From: Adineta steineri
Taxonomy: Eukaryota > Rotifera > Eurotatoria > Adinetida > Adinetidae
Reading direction: 5' to 3'
Assembly: GCA_905250115.1 (NCBI GenBank)
Contig: CAJNOI010000255.1
Location: 38,995 to 102,994, forward strand
DNA: 64,000 nt
Shown piece after piece: positions 11,991 through 24,069 of the stretch. A program made the position numbers and the translations under genes. The notes beneath the pieces were generated by a model. It saw only the letters and a list, made by a program, of their open reading frames with translations. It was not told where the DNA came from and searched no databases. Numbering within the stretch: the stretch's first letter is position 1; the number at the start of each line of letters is the position of its first letter.

Positions 11991-14230
11991 ATGTACATCA
12001 ATATGATTCTTTTGATTTTCTTTCTATTTAATTATTTTTCTATGATAAATGGTTTTAATCCAATATCTTTATCATCGGATTCGCCTAGTGCAACACATGA
12101 ATCTATAACTCGTTGTGCTTTTGCTACAATAACTAGTGAATATATTCAAACACGATTCCAGATTAATATAACCATACCTACAATAACAAATGGTACATGT
12201 CCATCATCATTTTTCAGACAATTAAAATCAATCTTTCCACAAATACAAAAACAAGGTGGAAATTCATATAGTACTTGGATAAATACAATTGATTATATTA
12301 TTGGATTTAATGCATTAGTTGATGTTGTTGAACAAACAGATGAATCACGTCATTTTGATTCCGAATCATTTATTGCAGCATCACAGATTATTCTTGCACG
12401 TTATAAAATAGCTATTGATTCATTAAACTCTTCTGATTATGATAATAGTAATGAATATTTCGGAAAAGTAACACATACATTACAAGGTATTTATTAAAAG
12501 ACTTTTTTTCGTCATATTATGATTTTAATAAATATATATATATAGATTTTTATTCACATTCAAATTGGATTGAATTGAATAATCGAGAACCACAACAAGA
12601 TCTTGGTATTAATAATATGACATCTGCTCAATTTGCTGCACCAACAGTTCGAACATGTACAAATTGTTCAACAGGTACAAATGCTATATGTCCATCAAAT
12701 AATTGTACATTAGCAGGTTTAACAAGTGGTTATTTTAAATTACTTACAGATATTATTCATAAGAAACCAGTAGGTAAATGTTCACATGGTGGTACATTCG
12801 ATGCAACAAAAAATAATGATGCTATTGGTGGTATTAATAAAGATACTGTTGATTCAATTCATGGATTTTTACATGTACCAGCTGCTCAAACAGCTTATTT
12901 AGCAACATATAAAATTTTACGACAATTTCGTAGTCAAGTTCTTGATATTCTCTTTGGTAAGTTTATTAATATATTAGATCGAAAAGCAGTTTCTAGCAAA
13001 ATACTTATGCTTGTTTCGTCATCATCATCTAAATCACAACAAGATTCATCATTAGTTTATACAAATATTTTAAATGATATTCGTAAAACAGATATGTTTT
13101 CTTCTATTCAAGAAATTGTATTATCACCAGCTAGAGATTCTTATTATAAATCACACATACTTTCAATAGCAACGCATAAACATATAAGAATTGATATATT
13201 ACGTAATTCAATGTATCGACAAAATTCTTTTGATTATGGTCAAGATTTAGCAAGAATTACTGGTGGTCTTTATCTATATAATTATAATAAAAGTCAAGAT
13301 AATATCAATATCAATCAAAATAAACAAACGGAATTAATTAATTTATTATATTCAAAAGATTCATCATCAGATAATATTTTAATTAATGTTGACAATACAT
13401 GTTCAGATCTTATTTTAGAATTTCTTACTAATGATACAATATCATCATTGACAATTCAACTACAAAAGTGGAGTCTAGTTCTTTCATCATCAAATATTCT
13501 TACGAATACAACTTATTATAGATCGTATATATTTTCAAATGTATTACCTGGTCAATGGAGATTAATTATTTCTTCGTTACCAATCAAATGTAAATTTGAT
13601 TTACGAGTATCATGTTATAGTAAATTTCATTGTTTTTCACGTGTTTATGTAAATAATGATAATGTTATTCATCCTGGTCTTATAGAATTCGAAGGTAATT
13701 TAATTCAAAATCAAAATGCTCTTCTTATAACAACATGTGATGATAATTCAATTAATATAACTGATATTTCGGTAGCAATGGTAGATGAAATCAATGGAAA
13801 TATATTAGGAAATTCATTTCAATCAATTTATAATTCAGAAAATGATCGTTGGATAACAAATTTAACAAGTATTCCATCAGATCCATTTCGTTTTAAATTT
13901 TCATTTAATAATCAACAAATACAACGTTTATCATATCTATTATATCAACCTAGTTTAATCGATGTTGAAATTACTCAAGTTAATACAACATCAAAACAAA
14001 ATATACTTATTAATTATCGTATTCATAATTATAATAAAAAATCAGTTAAAATAAATTTTATTGCAAAAAATATTGGAACATATATGATTACAAAAGATTA
14101 TAAATTAAAAGCTAATGCAACTCAGGATGATTATATCAACTTAAAGTCAGAAGCAAATCAAAAGGATATGATTGTCTTAACAATTACAACATCAACAGGG
14201 GATTGGAATTATGACGTTTATTCTTTGTAA
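11991..14230 (+). CDS. VWA7-like secreted protein
   Basis: Two exons (11991-12486 and 12546-14230) give 726 residues. A hydrophobic signal peptide covers about residues 4-21. The N-terminal domain (THESITRCAF, then FYSHSNWIELNNR spanning the splice, then HKKPVGKCSHGG) matches the region before the VWA domain in VWA7-type proteins. The central segment (SSKILMLVSS, then GQDLARITGGLYLYN) corresponds to a degenerate VWA domain. The DxSxS metal-site motif normally found on its first strand is not visible. A β-rich C-terminal half with many N-glycosylation sites follows. No transmembrane anchor is seen at the end. Probably extracellular; partners unknown. Confidence 0.72.
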
Positions 14231-14884
14231 ATTTTTATAAATATTTGCTTTTTTTATTTTTTATAAATAAATTATCTTTACGTTAACTTCTCTATTCATT
14301 ATCTCTAATTGAAGCTCAAAAGTATAAACAGCTCCTACATATGTACGCACGCACATGTACATCGAAAAAGAGGAGAAAAGAAAAAGAAGATATTATCGTG
14401 ATTTTTACTGGCTAATTTTTTTAAAGAATTTTCTTGAGGACTAGAGAGTGTCCTCCGAGAACATTTTACTATATATTCATTTTTTCAAGCTGTATCCAAT
14501 GGTGTAATTTTTATTAACTCTATATGAGATCGAAATTTTTGAACCAGTTCGTATGATTAATGAAATTAAAATATAAAAAAAACTTTTCAGTATCACATCT
14601 TTACCACGTGCTTGAATAGATATATATATGCGTGAGAAGAAAAAGGAAAACAAACGAATTATTTGTAGATTGTATCAACGAATAGTGAAAAACGATAATT
14701 TTATATAAACTAATTTTATTATAAAAAGATTTTGTTTACATTTTGTTTTAGAGTATTTGTTAATTTTAGTAAAAAGTAAAAATGATTCTAGTATCTCTAA
14801 TTTTCAATTTAAGATAATATCTACATATATAATTAACAGTTTCTTATTTACTTAGATATTGTTTTAATTTTCTTCGTATATACT
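14231..14884. other. Intergenic spacer, no gene seen
   Basis: AT-rich spacer between two plus-strand genes. Nothing coding or repeated was recognised. Confidence 0.5.
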
Positions 14885-15238
14885 ATGCCACGTGTACCAT
14901 TAACAACTGTTAGATTACTCGATGAATATGAAATACCACAAGATGGTAAAGTTTTAAAAAATCAGTTTAATAACAAAATTTTTCTTTTTATCACCATGAA
15001 AACATATAGATATTTTTTTGTTTACTTAGGCAACCATCAATATGTTTGTATTTTATGCAATTATTGTGCAAACGGTAGCAGAATAAAATGGATGCAACAC
15101 ATGTATGATACCCATCGAGTTGCATTTGATTCACTATTAGATAATGTACGAGGAATCAATCAAGCTATTCGCGAGATTGATGATAATAATTCTCTTTCTC
15201 GTAGAGAAGAGTCCAGCAGGAATAAATTGTTTGCTTGA
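14885..15238 (+). CDS. Small C2H2-type zinc finger protein, possibly truncated by a repeat
   Basis: Two exons (14885-14945, 15030-15238) give 89 residues. One finger is visible, YVCILCNYCANGSRIKWMQH followed by MYDTH: Cys-x2-Cys and a His pair spaced by four. The layout resembles the N-terminal finger of the R2-like retrotransposon at the right edge of the window, but that may be coincidence. The last 30 residues are polar and the stop lies just before a dispersed repeat. A coding-like stretch at 15895-15957 beyond the repeat may be the original C-terminus. Function unknown; nucleic-acid binding is likely. Confidence 0.5.
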   Translation: MPRVPLTTVRLLDEYEIPQDGKVLKNQFNNKIFLFITMKTYRYFFVYLGNHQYVCILCNYCANGSRIKWMQHMYDTHRVAFDSLLDNVRGINQAIREIDDNNSLSRREESSRNKLFA

Positions 15239-15835
15239 TTGCTTGTGTGTCCGCAGGGTCAAAAAAACATTGAAATTTAATTTTTCAGATACTTCCGGAA
15301 AACTTTGACTGGGGGGGTAATCGAGGGTGGGGAACTCGAATCTGAAGTTAGTTTATTAAAATGAATGAGTTAATAATCAGTTAATAATTGATATTATTAA
15401 TTTTTGAAATATTTTCGGAAAAGTTGCACCAAAGGGTAATCGAGTATGGAGAACTCGAATCTGAGGTTAACTTTAGTTAAAAATCAATTAATAATTAATT
15501 AATATTATTAATCTTAAAGATAGGTCCAAGAAAATTTTACCAGAGAGTAATTCGAGAATCGATTTTTTAGAAAAGACATTTTTGGGACATTTCGATGCGA
15601 AGACTTCGAATCTGATGTTAGTTTTATAAAATAATTTTATGGATCACTTTTTTATGGAGAGAACCAATTTTTATAAAAAAACAATTTTCATAAGGGGTGA
15701 CCGAAGGGTAAGCGGGGTGGAAGAACACAAATCTGGCGTTAATTTTTCGAAACTGTATAAGCAAAAAGTTTAGTATTGTAGAATACGATTTCTACGAGAA
15801 AGAGCTGAGCGAGTCCGCAGACGAGCGTTACTTGT
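15239..15835. repeat. Dispersed repeat with four degenerate ~120-bp internal units
   Basis: The motif GGGTAATCGAG-(6-7 nt)-GAACTCGAATCTGA followed by GTTAGTTTTA recurs, increasingly degenerate, near 15316, 15436, 15593 and 15707. The right end (TTTCTACGAGAAAGAGCTGA, GCGAGTCCGC) is matched by the copy at 52080-52281. GC content is higher than the surroundings. No coding capacity was found. The class is unknown. Confidence 0.6.
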
Positions 15836-15894
15836 GAAGTAATATCAAGCTGATTGACTCATGAATTTTTATCTAATTTTCTTTTTGTGAATAG

Positions 15895-15957
15895 ATTAAT
15901 AATGCACACGGATTTCATTTAGTTGAAGAAGAATCAAATGACGGACAACAAGTATGA
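15895..15957 (+). pseudogene. Possible orphaned C-terminal exon of the zinc finger gene
   Basis: After an acceptor-like tgaatag, the reading INNAHGFHLVEEESNDGQQV ends in a stop. Its composition is protein-like, and it lies on the same strand as the C2H2 gene, just past the repeat. No good upstream donor joins it in frame, so it may be a remnant left by the repeat insertion. Confidence 0.3.
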
Positions 15958-15973
15958 TATAAGATAATGCATA

Positions 15974-16063
15974 GGGCATATTGAAAGTCTTTATAGAGCG
16001 ATATCAAATTCTTATAAAATATCTCAAGAATTTGATATCGCTCTATAAAGACTTGATATGCCC
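15974..16063. repeat. 90-bp near-perfect foldback flanked by TA
   Basis: Two arms of about 38-40 bp (starting GGGCATAT, containing TCTTTATAGAGCGATATCAA) are inverted copies around a loop of about 12 bp. The only differences are near the base of the stem. TA flanks both ends (15972-15973 and 16064-16065). This fits a tiny TA-inserting foldback element. A transcribed hairpin, for example a miRNA precursor, is the alternative. Confidence 0.8.
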
Positions 16064-16353
16064 TAAGTAATACCAATTGCTTCTTTGAAATAGTCTTTTT
16101 CAGTCATGGGAAAATAATATTGTTATAAGATGAACTATAAATAAAAAGAAAAAACAAAACATTTTTAAATCATCGTCAAATTGGATGAACATGAGCTGAT
16201 TTTATATTTTTCTCGTCTATTTCGTTCATAGAGGAATGTTTAATCGTCATGTTTTGAGATATATCGTCTGTATATAATATATCGTCTGAGTATTAGTTTA
16301 TATCTTATACTGTTATTTATTTTTCTTCTCTAATAAACATTTTTTCGTTCAAT

Positions 16354-16562
16354 ATGGCAGAAAAAGAAGTAAATTATATTTAAATTATCTGAAAATTTCT
16401 TATACTATTATTAATTGATATAAAATGTTTTTTTGCATTTAGGAAAACATTAATAACGTGGATGAACAAATCAAAAATCTGTTTAAGGCATTTAAAGATG
16501 GAACTTTAAATGAACAACAATATCTTGATGAAATCAAAAAGCTTTTTAAAAAAAAGGATTAA
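16354..16562 (+). CDS. 44-residue spliced microprotein with SHOCT-like pattern
   Basis: The exons 16354-16368 and 16443-16562 join in phase across a 74-bp GT-AG intron. The protein is charged and helical. The stretch IKNLFKAFKDGTLNEQQYLD, then EIKKLFKKK, has the layout of the short SHOCT helix pair: a hydrophobic helix, a Gly turn, a 'T/N-E-x-x-Y/F' helix start and a Lys-rich end. SHOCT usually forms the C-terminus of larger bacterial and phage proteins, so a free eukaryotic copy would be unusual. The intron, clean start and stop, and a 3' AATAAA-like signal (tattaataaaaag near 16625) favour a real gene. Assignment to the family is an inference. Confidence 0.5.
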
Positions 16563-17499
16563 AATTTTTTATTGTTACTCTTCATAGACTTGATTGTCAT
16601 ATTCATTTCTTTGATCAAGTTGATTATTAATAAAAAGATATTTTCATTTTTAATAATATTTTTCTTTTTGGTACATTCAAATTGAATTATTTAAAGGTAC
16701 TATTACCTCATAAGGAAAATTTTAAAACACAACAAAATTTAACATTCTGAATTTTTAATAAGAATCAGTAGAGTAGTTTATTATTAGACTTTTGATTTAA
16801 ATACACAAATAATACAAAATTTAAATGCAGTGGTCAAAATAGTTACCACAAAAATCGCGTATTTTTTTTTGATAGTATTGATTTTTTCTATGAATCAAAC
16901 TATGATTAATTTAATTTAAATTTAATATTTGTTTTTTATTTTCATAAATGAACTACCTGAAATAATATTTTACTAATATATATGTGGCAGAAAACTATCG
17001 TAAGGGTGTGGGTGGATGCGTGCGGATGTTAGATACAGAGACTATCAACGACCACACCCTTAAGATTATACAACAAAATATAATTTTAAAGATAAATCTA
17101 TCATGTGATGAATAGTATGAGTATTAAATTGTCTAAAATTTTCAAGCAGTTACATCTTTTTATAATTTATTTTATACTTATTAACCTGACCCTTGTTCCT
17201 AGAATGTTACATTTATCAGCAAAGAGTTTTATACTATTTATCTTTTTCTATACCACGTGCCATTCTCTTCAAACAAAACATATCATTAATACTTTACAAA
17301 AACAGATTTATATAAGAAAAAGAAAGAAAAAAAAAAGAATCGCTGGTACGCATAGGTGAAAAACAACTAGTAAAGAAAAATAGAGGAGAAAGTTAACGAG
17401 AACATTCACCCCGTTCTCGTCGTACGCACAGAACGGAGAAAAACAAATTTGCATTTGTTTATGAAAAGGTCCTGATAGTCAGAGTCACTAGCAAAAAAA
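16563..17499. other. Intergenic spacer with one small terminal-repeat element
   Basis: No gene seen. The element at 17001-17063 is listed separately. The open stretch at 17105-17359 has no coding features. The P450 promoter should lie just before 17500. Confidence 0.5.
17001..17063. mobile_element. 63-bp element with TAAGGGTGTGG terminal inverted repeats
   Basis: It starts TAAGGGTGTGG and ends CCACACCCTTA, an 11-bp perfect inverted repeat resembling the bdelloid telomere repeat. The interior is unrelated to the other members. Related termini occur at 48311, 49850, 59720 and 61931. Confidence 0.55.
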
Positions 17500-19218
17500 A
17501 TGTTTTTATGTACTTGCATTCTACTAGCTGTACTTTGCATTTTAATTATTGCGTATTTATGGCATATTCGATCGACGTACGAATTTTTTACAAAACTTAA
17601 TATCCCTGGCCCACCACCCGTACTCTTTTTTGGAAATTTTCTTGATATTATCAAAAGCAAACGATCATCTTTGAGTATTCATAAATGGACTGAAAAATAT
17701 GGTCGTATTTTTGGTTATTTCGAAGGACATTCACCTATCTTAGTTGTATCTGATCCAGATGTTCTACAAGATGTATTTATTAAATCATTCTCAAATTTTC
17801 ATTCTCGTCGTTCATTTCCATTGGAGAAACGAGATGGCAGAGATGTTCATCTTTTCGGAGCTACTGGTCTACGTTGGAAACGACAACGATTTGTTATTAA
17901 TCCTACATTTTCATCTGCTAAACTCAAACAAATGTCACCATTAATTCATCAAAGTATTGATGTGTTGATGGAAAAATTATCTAATGAATATAAAAAAGGA
18001 GAACCATTTGATATATATGCATATTTTAAACGATTTACTATGGATACAATATGGTCATGTGGTTTTGGTGTTGATACAGATATGCAAAATAATATCAACG
18101 ATCCGTATCTTACTCATTCGCAGGATATTTTTAAGCCAAAATTTCGATTAAATGTTATTCTTGCTTTATTTATTACCGAACTAAAGCTTTTCTGGGTAAA
18201 ATTAGACGAAGTACAAAGTGTCATTCGAAATTGGATTCGTCATCATATTCCTATAACAAAAACATTTATTGGTTCAAGTCCAGTAAAATGGATTATGAAA
18301 GAAACAAAGAAGGTCATTGATAAACGTCAACTCATTGGTCAAACAAATCGAACTGATTTATTACAATTAATGCTTGAATCAGCAACCGATAAAGATATTA
18401 TTCATGTATGAAATATTATTTTTATTTCAAAAACTAACTAGAATATTTATTTAGGATCGTCGAGCATCATTTGTTACGAACGATGACACAGGTGTTGAAA
18501 TGCCACTTATTCGAAAACTTACTAAACATGAAATTGCATCTAATGTTTTTCTCTTTAGTAAGTTACATTTATTATTTCTATTCTCTCAACTTTTTTCCAT
18601 ATCTTAGTGATTGCTGGATATGAAACAACAAGTACAGCACTTAGTTATGTTACTTATGTTCTTGCAACTCATCCAGAAGAACAACAGAAATTACAAGAAC
18701 ATATCGATACACATTTTAATCCTGAAAATGAACATGATATGCCATCTTATGATACTATTTCACAAATGGATTATTTAGATATGTTCATTCGAGAAACACT
18801 TCGAATGTATCCGATTGTACCAATAGCTATTAATCGTCAAAGTACAGAAGATTTTCAAATCAAAGGTATTGGTACAATTCCAGCTGGTACAATTATTGGT
18901 ATTGACATGCTTACTTTACATTTTGATAATGATTTATGGGGTCCCGTTGATCCGCATATCTTTTATCCTGAACGATTTGCTACTAAACGTCATCCAATGG
19001 CATGGATACCATTTGGCGCCGGGCCACGTAATTGTGTTGGAATGCGTTTTGCTTTAATGGAAATGAAAATGACTCTTATTCGTCTACTTAAATTATATTC
19101 ATTAGTTAGTTGTGGTGATAAAACAGAAAAAGCATTTAAAAATTTACATGAAGCTTTTGTTATTGCTCCTTCCGAAGCTATTATACGTTTAGAACGTCGT
19201 AATGAACATCATGACTAA
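17500..19218 (+). CDS. Cytochrome P450, CYP3-clan type
   Basis: Three exons (17500-18405, 18455-18557, 18608-19218) give 539 residues. An N-terminal membrane anchor (residues 1-20) is followed by the Pro-rich hinge PGPPPVLFFGN. The helix-C region has WKRQRF. The I-helix oxygen-binding motif AGYETTST is near residue 339. The ExxR motif (ETLR) is at about 399-402. The haem signature FGAGPRNCVG places the proximal Cys near residue 479. All catalytic elements are intact, so this should be an active ER-anchored monooxygenase. The overall pattern is nearest the CYP3 clan (CYP3A/CYP5-like); the substrate is unknown. It ends 137 bp before the convergent RING gene. Confidence 0.9.
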
Positions 19219-19355
19219 TTATATTAGTTTTTTAGAAACTTTCCTTTTTTAGCATCAATGAATAATCATAAAGAAAAACAATTTATTAAAACACTAAAAG
19301 ATGTTATCAGTTCAATAATAGCGCATTTTTTAAAAAAAAAGAAAATTCGAATAGT

Positions 19356-21907
19356 TCAAACTTTTTCCGTATTTGTAATAGTATTTCGTACTTTTGTTCC
19401 ATTATTTATTTGTTTATGATGATTAACTGCATGAAAAGTTAAACAACCAGCATGTAAAATAAGTAAAACATCTGTTGTTAAAAAACCCACACTCCATGCT
19501 AGTTATGAAAAAAACATAATATATTAATGAATATTTTCTATAATAGATAAAATACTTACGCCATGGTCTGTATTGAATTGCTTTTTTTTCACCTTCTGGT
19601 CCAATAGCCCAGACTTTTTTATTTCCTCCATCAGTCACAATAACACCATGACTAACTGAATCAAGAATCAAACGATTCATATTATCAACATTGATTTCAT
19701 ATAAATCAATTCGACGGACCAATTGACCTATTTCAAAAACAACAAAAAAGATTTTTTATTAATCTATTCAATTCTAATTTACCATTTTTTTGTCGTTTTT
19801 CAAGAAAATATCTTGCTGGTTCACGTTCACGTCTTTTTCCTAATATATAACAACATTGGCTATCGACAACTAAACTTCGTATTTCAACACCAGATTCAAA
19901 TGTTATTTGTAATTGTAATTCATGATCAAAGACAGATATTTTCGATTTATTACAACCTTTTTCTGATGCATAAAAAATAAATTGTGTATCTGACGCAACA
20001 CGTTGACAATTAAGACCACGTTCAACAACACGTTCACGTTCAAGTTGTTTTCGTGTTAAATTACATATATATAATTTACATTCAATAGGTTTTGATGCTT
20101 GTTTATGTTCACCTACTATAATTATACTATCATCATGATAAATACATAAATCTTTTATATCCCCATCAGACCATTGAATTCTCTATAATAAAAATACAAA
20201 GTTAATTAAAAAAATTTTTTATTTATTCATTTACTTCATTCTCATGTCCACTAGCATCAAATATAACTAATGAACTTTTATCTTTATTATAAAGTAATAT
20301 TAAATCTGTATTTGTTATTGCTAACATTCCCCAATCGAAACTTTGTGAAAGTGGAATTTTTTTATATGATTCAATATTACAATTATCTAATTTGGATTGA
20401 AATGTTGGTAAACGAGTTGGTGTTAATGACATTTTTTGATTTTGTGTAACTAAAGATAAATCAGCCATAGAATTTGAAACAGTTTTTGGTAATAAATTTG
20501 CTGAACTAGGTGGATGAACACGATGTGCATGATGATTACTAGTTGTATTTGAAGAAGAAGATGTTGATGTTTGTTGTGGTACTTGTTGTTCAATTATTGA
20601 ATTATTATTTGTATCATCGGAACTATTTGTTGATGCTTGTTGTTGTTGTTGTTGAAGTCCAATAGTATTAAGTGATTTATAATGGTTTCCTTGACCATTT
20701 GAGTGTTTTTTTATTGCTCGATCATTTGTAGATATAGAAGCTTTTACATGATCATTATTTATTGTTGATGAAGCTGCACTACTTGAATCTACATATTTTT
20801 TAATTAGAAATGAAAAGAACTAGACATGTAAAGAATAATAAGATATGTGACATACCATCTGTTTGATGATTTCGTGCCGTTCTAGATGAAGCCGATGAAT
20901 TTTGTTTACCATTATTATTATTATTATTTATAACTAGTTCCTCTATTTGTGATGATGATGAATCTTGATTTTTACTAAAACTTTTCTTTAAACATTCATC
21001 ATTATCAATTTCAAATAATTTCATTTCTGGTAAACGTTCATGAAATACTTGATTAGCTTCACGAATATCTTCTTGTATATGTGTTAAATTTAATTGTAAA
21101 TGTTTAAATTGTTCAATAGTTGACCAATCTGTTATTGTTATTCGTAAATCTTGTATTGTTTTATTTATTTGTTCACAACGTTGTTTATGTTCATCAATAA
21201 GTGATTCAAGTTCATTAGTACATATAGATGATTGTCTTTCAACAATATCTTCATTTGTTGCTTGTGCTGAACGTAATTCATCAATTAAACTTGTATAATA
21301 TAAACGTATACCTTCAATAGATTTTTGTTTTACTTCAATTAATTTATGTCTTGCATGATCAATAAGATCATTCATAGCTAAATAGTCTTGTTCTAATGTA
21401 TTTATATTATTTGTTAATGTTGTTAATGCTTCACGTCTATGTTGATTTGCGCATTCAAAACAAACAAATAAACAACAATGTGAACATTTAACAAATGATG
21501 GTGATTGATTACAAACTTGACATTGTCCAGTTGCTTCAACATGAAAATTACATGATTCAACAAGATCAAGAACCGTTTGATTTATTGGTAAATCTGTATA
21601 ATTTTTTATTGTTGAACATATTTCTTTTCGACAATTTTGTACTGGACAATAATGAATTAATTTTTCATCAATTGTATCTGTTGTTGGTGATGATGATGAT
21701 TCTTGTGAATTCCATTCATTTTCCAGACAAGTTGTACCTATATATTATATTTATAGAAAAATAATTATTATTAGAAAAAAAAGAATTTGTCAACTTACAA
21801 ATAGTATGTCCACATGTTGGTAAAACTCTTGGTTCAGTATAACGTTGTGAACAAGCTGGACAATTGACAAGTGTTTCAAGAAGATGACGAGGTATTGCAG
21901 CTGCCAT
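19356..21907 (-). CDS. RING/B-box/coiled-coil protein with a C-terminal propeller-like region (TRIM-like)
   Basis: Six exons (21799-21907, 20856-21737, 20235-20788, 19783-20182, 19560-19727, 19356-19498) join in phase to give 751 residues. The N-terminal RING finger is CPAC at residues 16-19, then CGHTIC and, across the splice, TTCL, with the last pair CPVQNC. A B-box-like cluster (CQVCNQSP, CSHCCLFVCFECANQH) follows, then a long coiled coil and a Ser/Asn/Gln-rich linker. The last third has short β-strand repeats (LLYNKDKSSLVIFDASG, GVIVTDGGNKKVWAIG) that read like a propeller. An E3 ubiquitin ligase is likely. The propeller could serve RNA or protein binding as in TRIM-NHL proteins, though no clean NHL repeats are visible. 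Confidence 0.8.
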
Positions 21908-24069
21908 ATGATGCTAAAAAGGCAGAATGAAACTGTTCTCAATATTGTACAATTTATTTGATATTGATCATCCTTGTAATATGTCTGTATGTGATTTTAC
22001 AAGGTTTCATAGTTAAATGAGAAAGAAGAGAATATTTAAAAGGAAACACATTTGTAATAAAGAGAAGATCTCATATTCACACATGTATGTATGTATGTAT
22101 ATATATGTACATGATAGGTAGGAGGTTAAGTGTTTGCCATCCTTCAATATGCATCCTTCTTACTTGTAAAAGAAAGAAATGATCGTTGGTATAAAATAAC
22201 CATTTCTTTCTTTCTATCATACCTGTTCATCTCACTTATTCGTTCTCCTTTAGTATATACATTATAACTTTTCATCGTGCGAATATTTGTTCAAAAAAGA
22301 AATCGAAGTAGAAAAAGAGAGAGAGAGAAGAGAAGAGAGAAAAAGAAATACATGTGTGTAATTATCATTTATGATAGAATGTTCTCTCTCTCTCTCTTTC
22401 GCTCCACACTCGTCATCATGTATACGTATATAAACGTTGTAATCATTTGGTTGTCCACTACATAAGTCACGCTTGAATTGTACATCGAAAGAATGAGTGG
22501 ATGAATACTGATAGTCAATCTAATGCGATCGAGGATGATAAAAAAAAAAGAAAAAAAGACAAGGAGAGGATTTATGTTGTACATATATACTCAACGAATT
22601 TGGGTATGTATATGTATATAGATAATGTCTACATCAAAACTAATTTATAAGAGCCTGTAGATAGAATGCTAACCTTTTCAGCCTTATAAGTTAGATTATT
22701 CGTATATTTAATGAGCACGTTTGATATTGTTTCGTTTCATCTATTGTATGTAATAATACGAAAACAGAAGTCTTACGAAGAAAGAAGAAGAAGCGGTAGT
22801 TCTTTTCTCTTTCTTTCTTTCTTTCTGTTTCTCTTTGACTCTCATTTCATTTCTAACTGTAGGTTGTTTTCGTTTATATTACTGATCTTTTTTTTTCTAA
22901 AGTAAAAATCTTAATAATGTCTTCAAGCAAATAAAAATGACGGTTGAACTACAAACAGTCATCAGTCGTGCAATAACAGACGAGTATAAGGAGACAAGTA
23001 AATAATCGTCTCTTGTCATTCGACCTTTGACTTAGTGTATAGAAAGAAAGAAAGAAAGAGACAGAAAAGAAAAAACACTATAAAACTTGAGATGTGTCAA
23101 ATATGTGAATGCAGACAAATATACTTAAACTAGATTCTACTTATAATAGAAGTGGTCGTCTTAACGAATCTCATAGTATATATGTATATGATATTATAAC
23201 AATTGGCATTGAAGATCTCCTCTACATAGAAATTTACGAGCAATAAAATTGTGTATAATTAACAATTTGTTCATGTACTATTTGTCTTTCGAAATTGATT
23301 GTTTAGATTAGAAAGTAGAAAATGATTCCATTCATAGTTAAGATATGCTTCTTAAGTGTTATAATTGTGTTTTTTTTTCAATGTTTGACAAATGACATTG
23401 ATAAATGAAGCGATTGGGTGGTAAAAGTGCAATATGTTACGCAATAATTATCTCATCAATCAGATATTGATAGAGCTTCTTTTTTTTATACATTTACATA
23501 TTGAAATTAATCATAAATCTTTTCTTTCTTTTTATAAACTCAAGGAATTCTATTCATTGTAAGTACAATCAATATAATATTCGATAAGAATATAATTAAT
23601 CGGTCTCTATTGAATATATTATACATAGATATATATTTAAAAAAAGATATAATCATACACATTTAGATGAATAATTAGTTTTAAAATAGTAGGATTCGTA
23701 TTCAGAGATATATTCAAGGATAAAATGAAGTGTTGAAAAGACTGACTTACATTAATACAAGATGTATAAATAACCATATAATTTACTTCATACGCTTGGT
23801 TAACATGATTGTAGATGTTCATTCAAAAGGCTATAATGATGTTATATCGGTCTAATACTATATACCTGTCTTATTCGATTCAATATGTCGATAATCTATA
23901 TAGAATAATAAGTATAATTTAATCTCTTCATTTTATTAAAATGTACAAAGAAAGATATTTTTTTCAATTATATTCTTAGTTTCTTTACTAGTCTTTCTTA
24001 AGTGTTTTTAAAGTTTGAATTATTCGTCCTTGAAATTCATTTTAATATTTTCACAAAAGCGGTTTATAT
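21908..24069. other. Intergenic spacer rich in simple repeats
   Basis: No gene seen. It contains ATGT repeats at about 22083-22110, a GA-rich tract at 22308-22350, CT tracts near 22385 and 22810, a GAAA tract near 23041, and a short inverted repeat AGAAAGAAATG/CATTTCTTTCT near 22165-22220. Open stretches here follow the simple repeats and show no protein signature. Confidence 0.5.

Noticed and set aside
17105..17359. 84-codon open frame upstream of the P450
   Set aside because: It shows no motif, ends in a Lys/Arg run from an A-rich tract, and has no intron or conservation signal.
22277..22465. Open frames over GA/CT tracts
   Set aside because: They translate simple repeats (RERE/SLSL runs) and are not credible genes.
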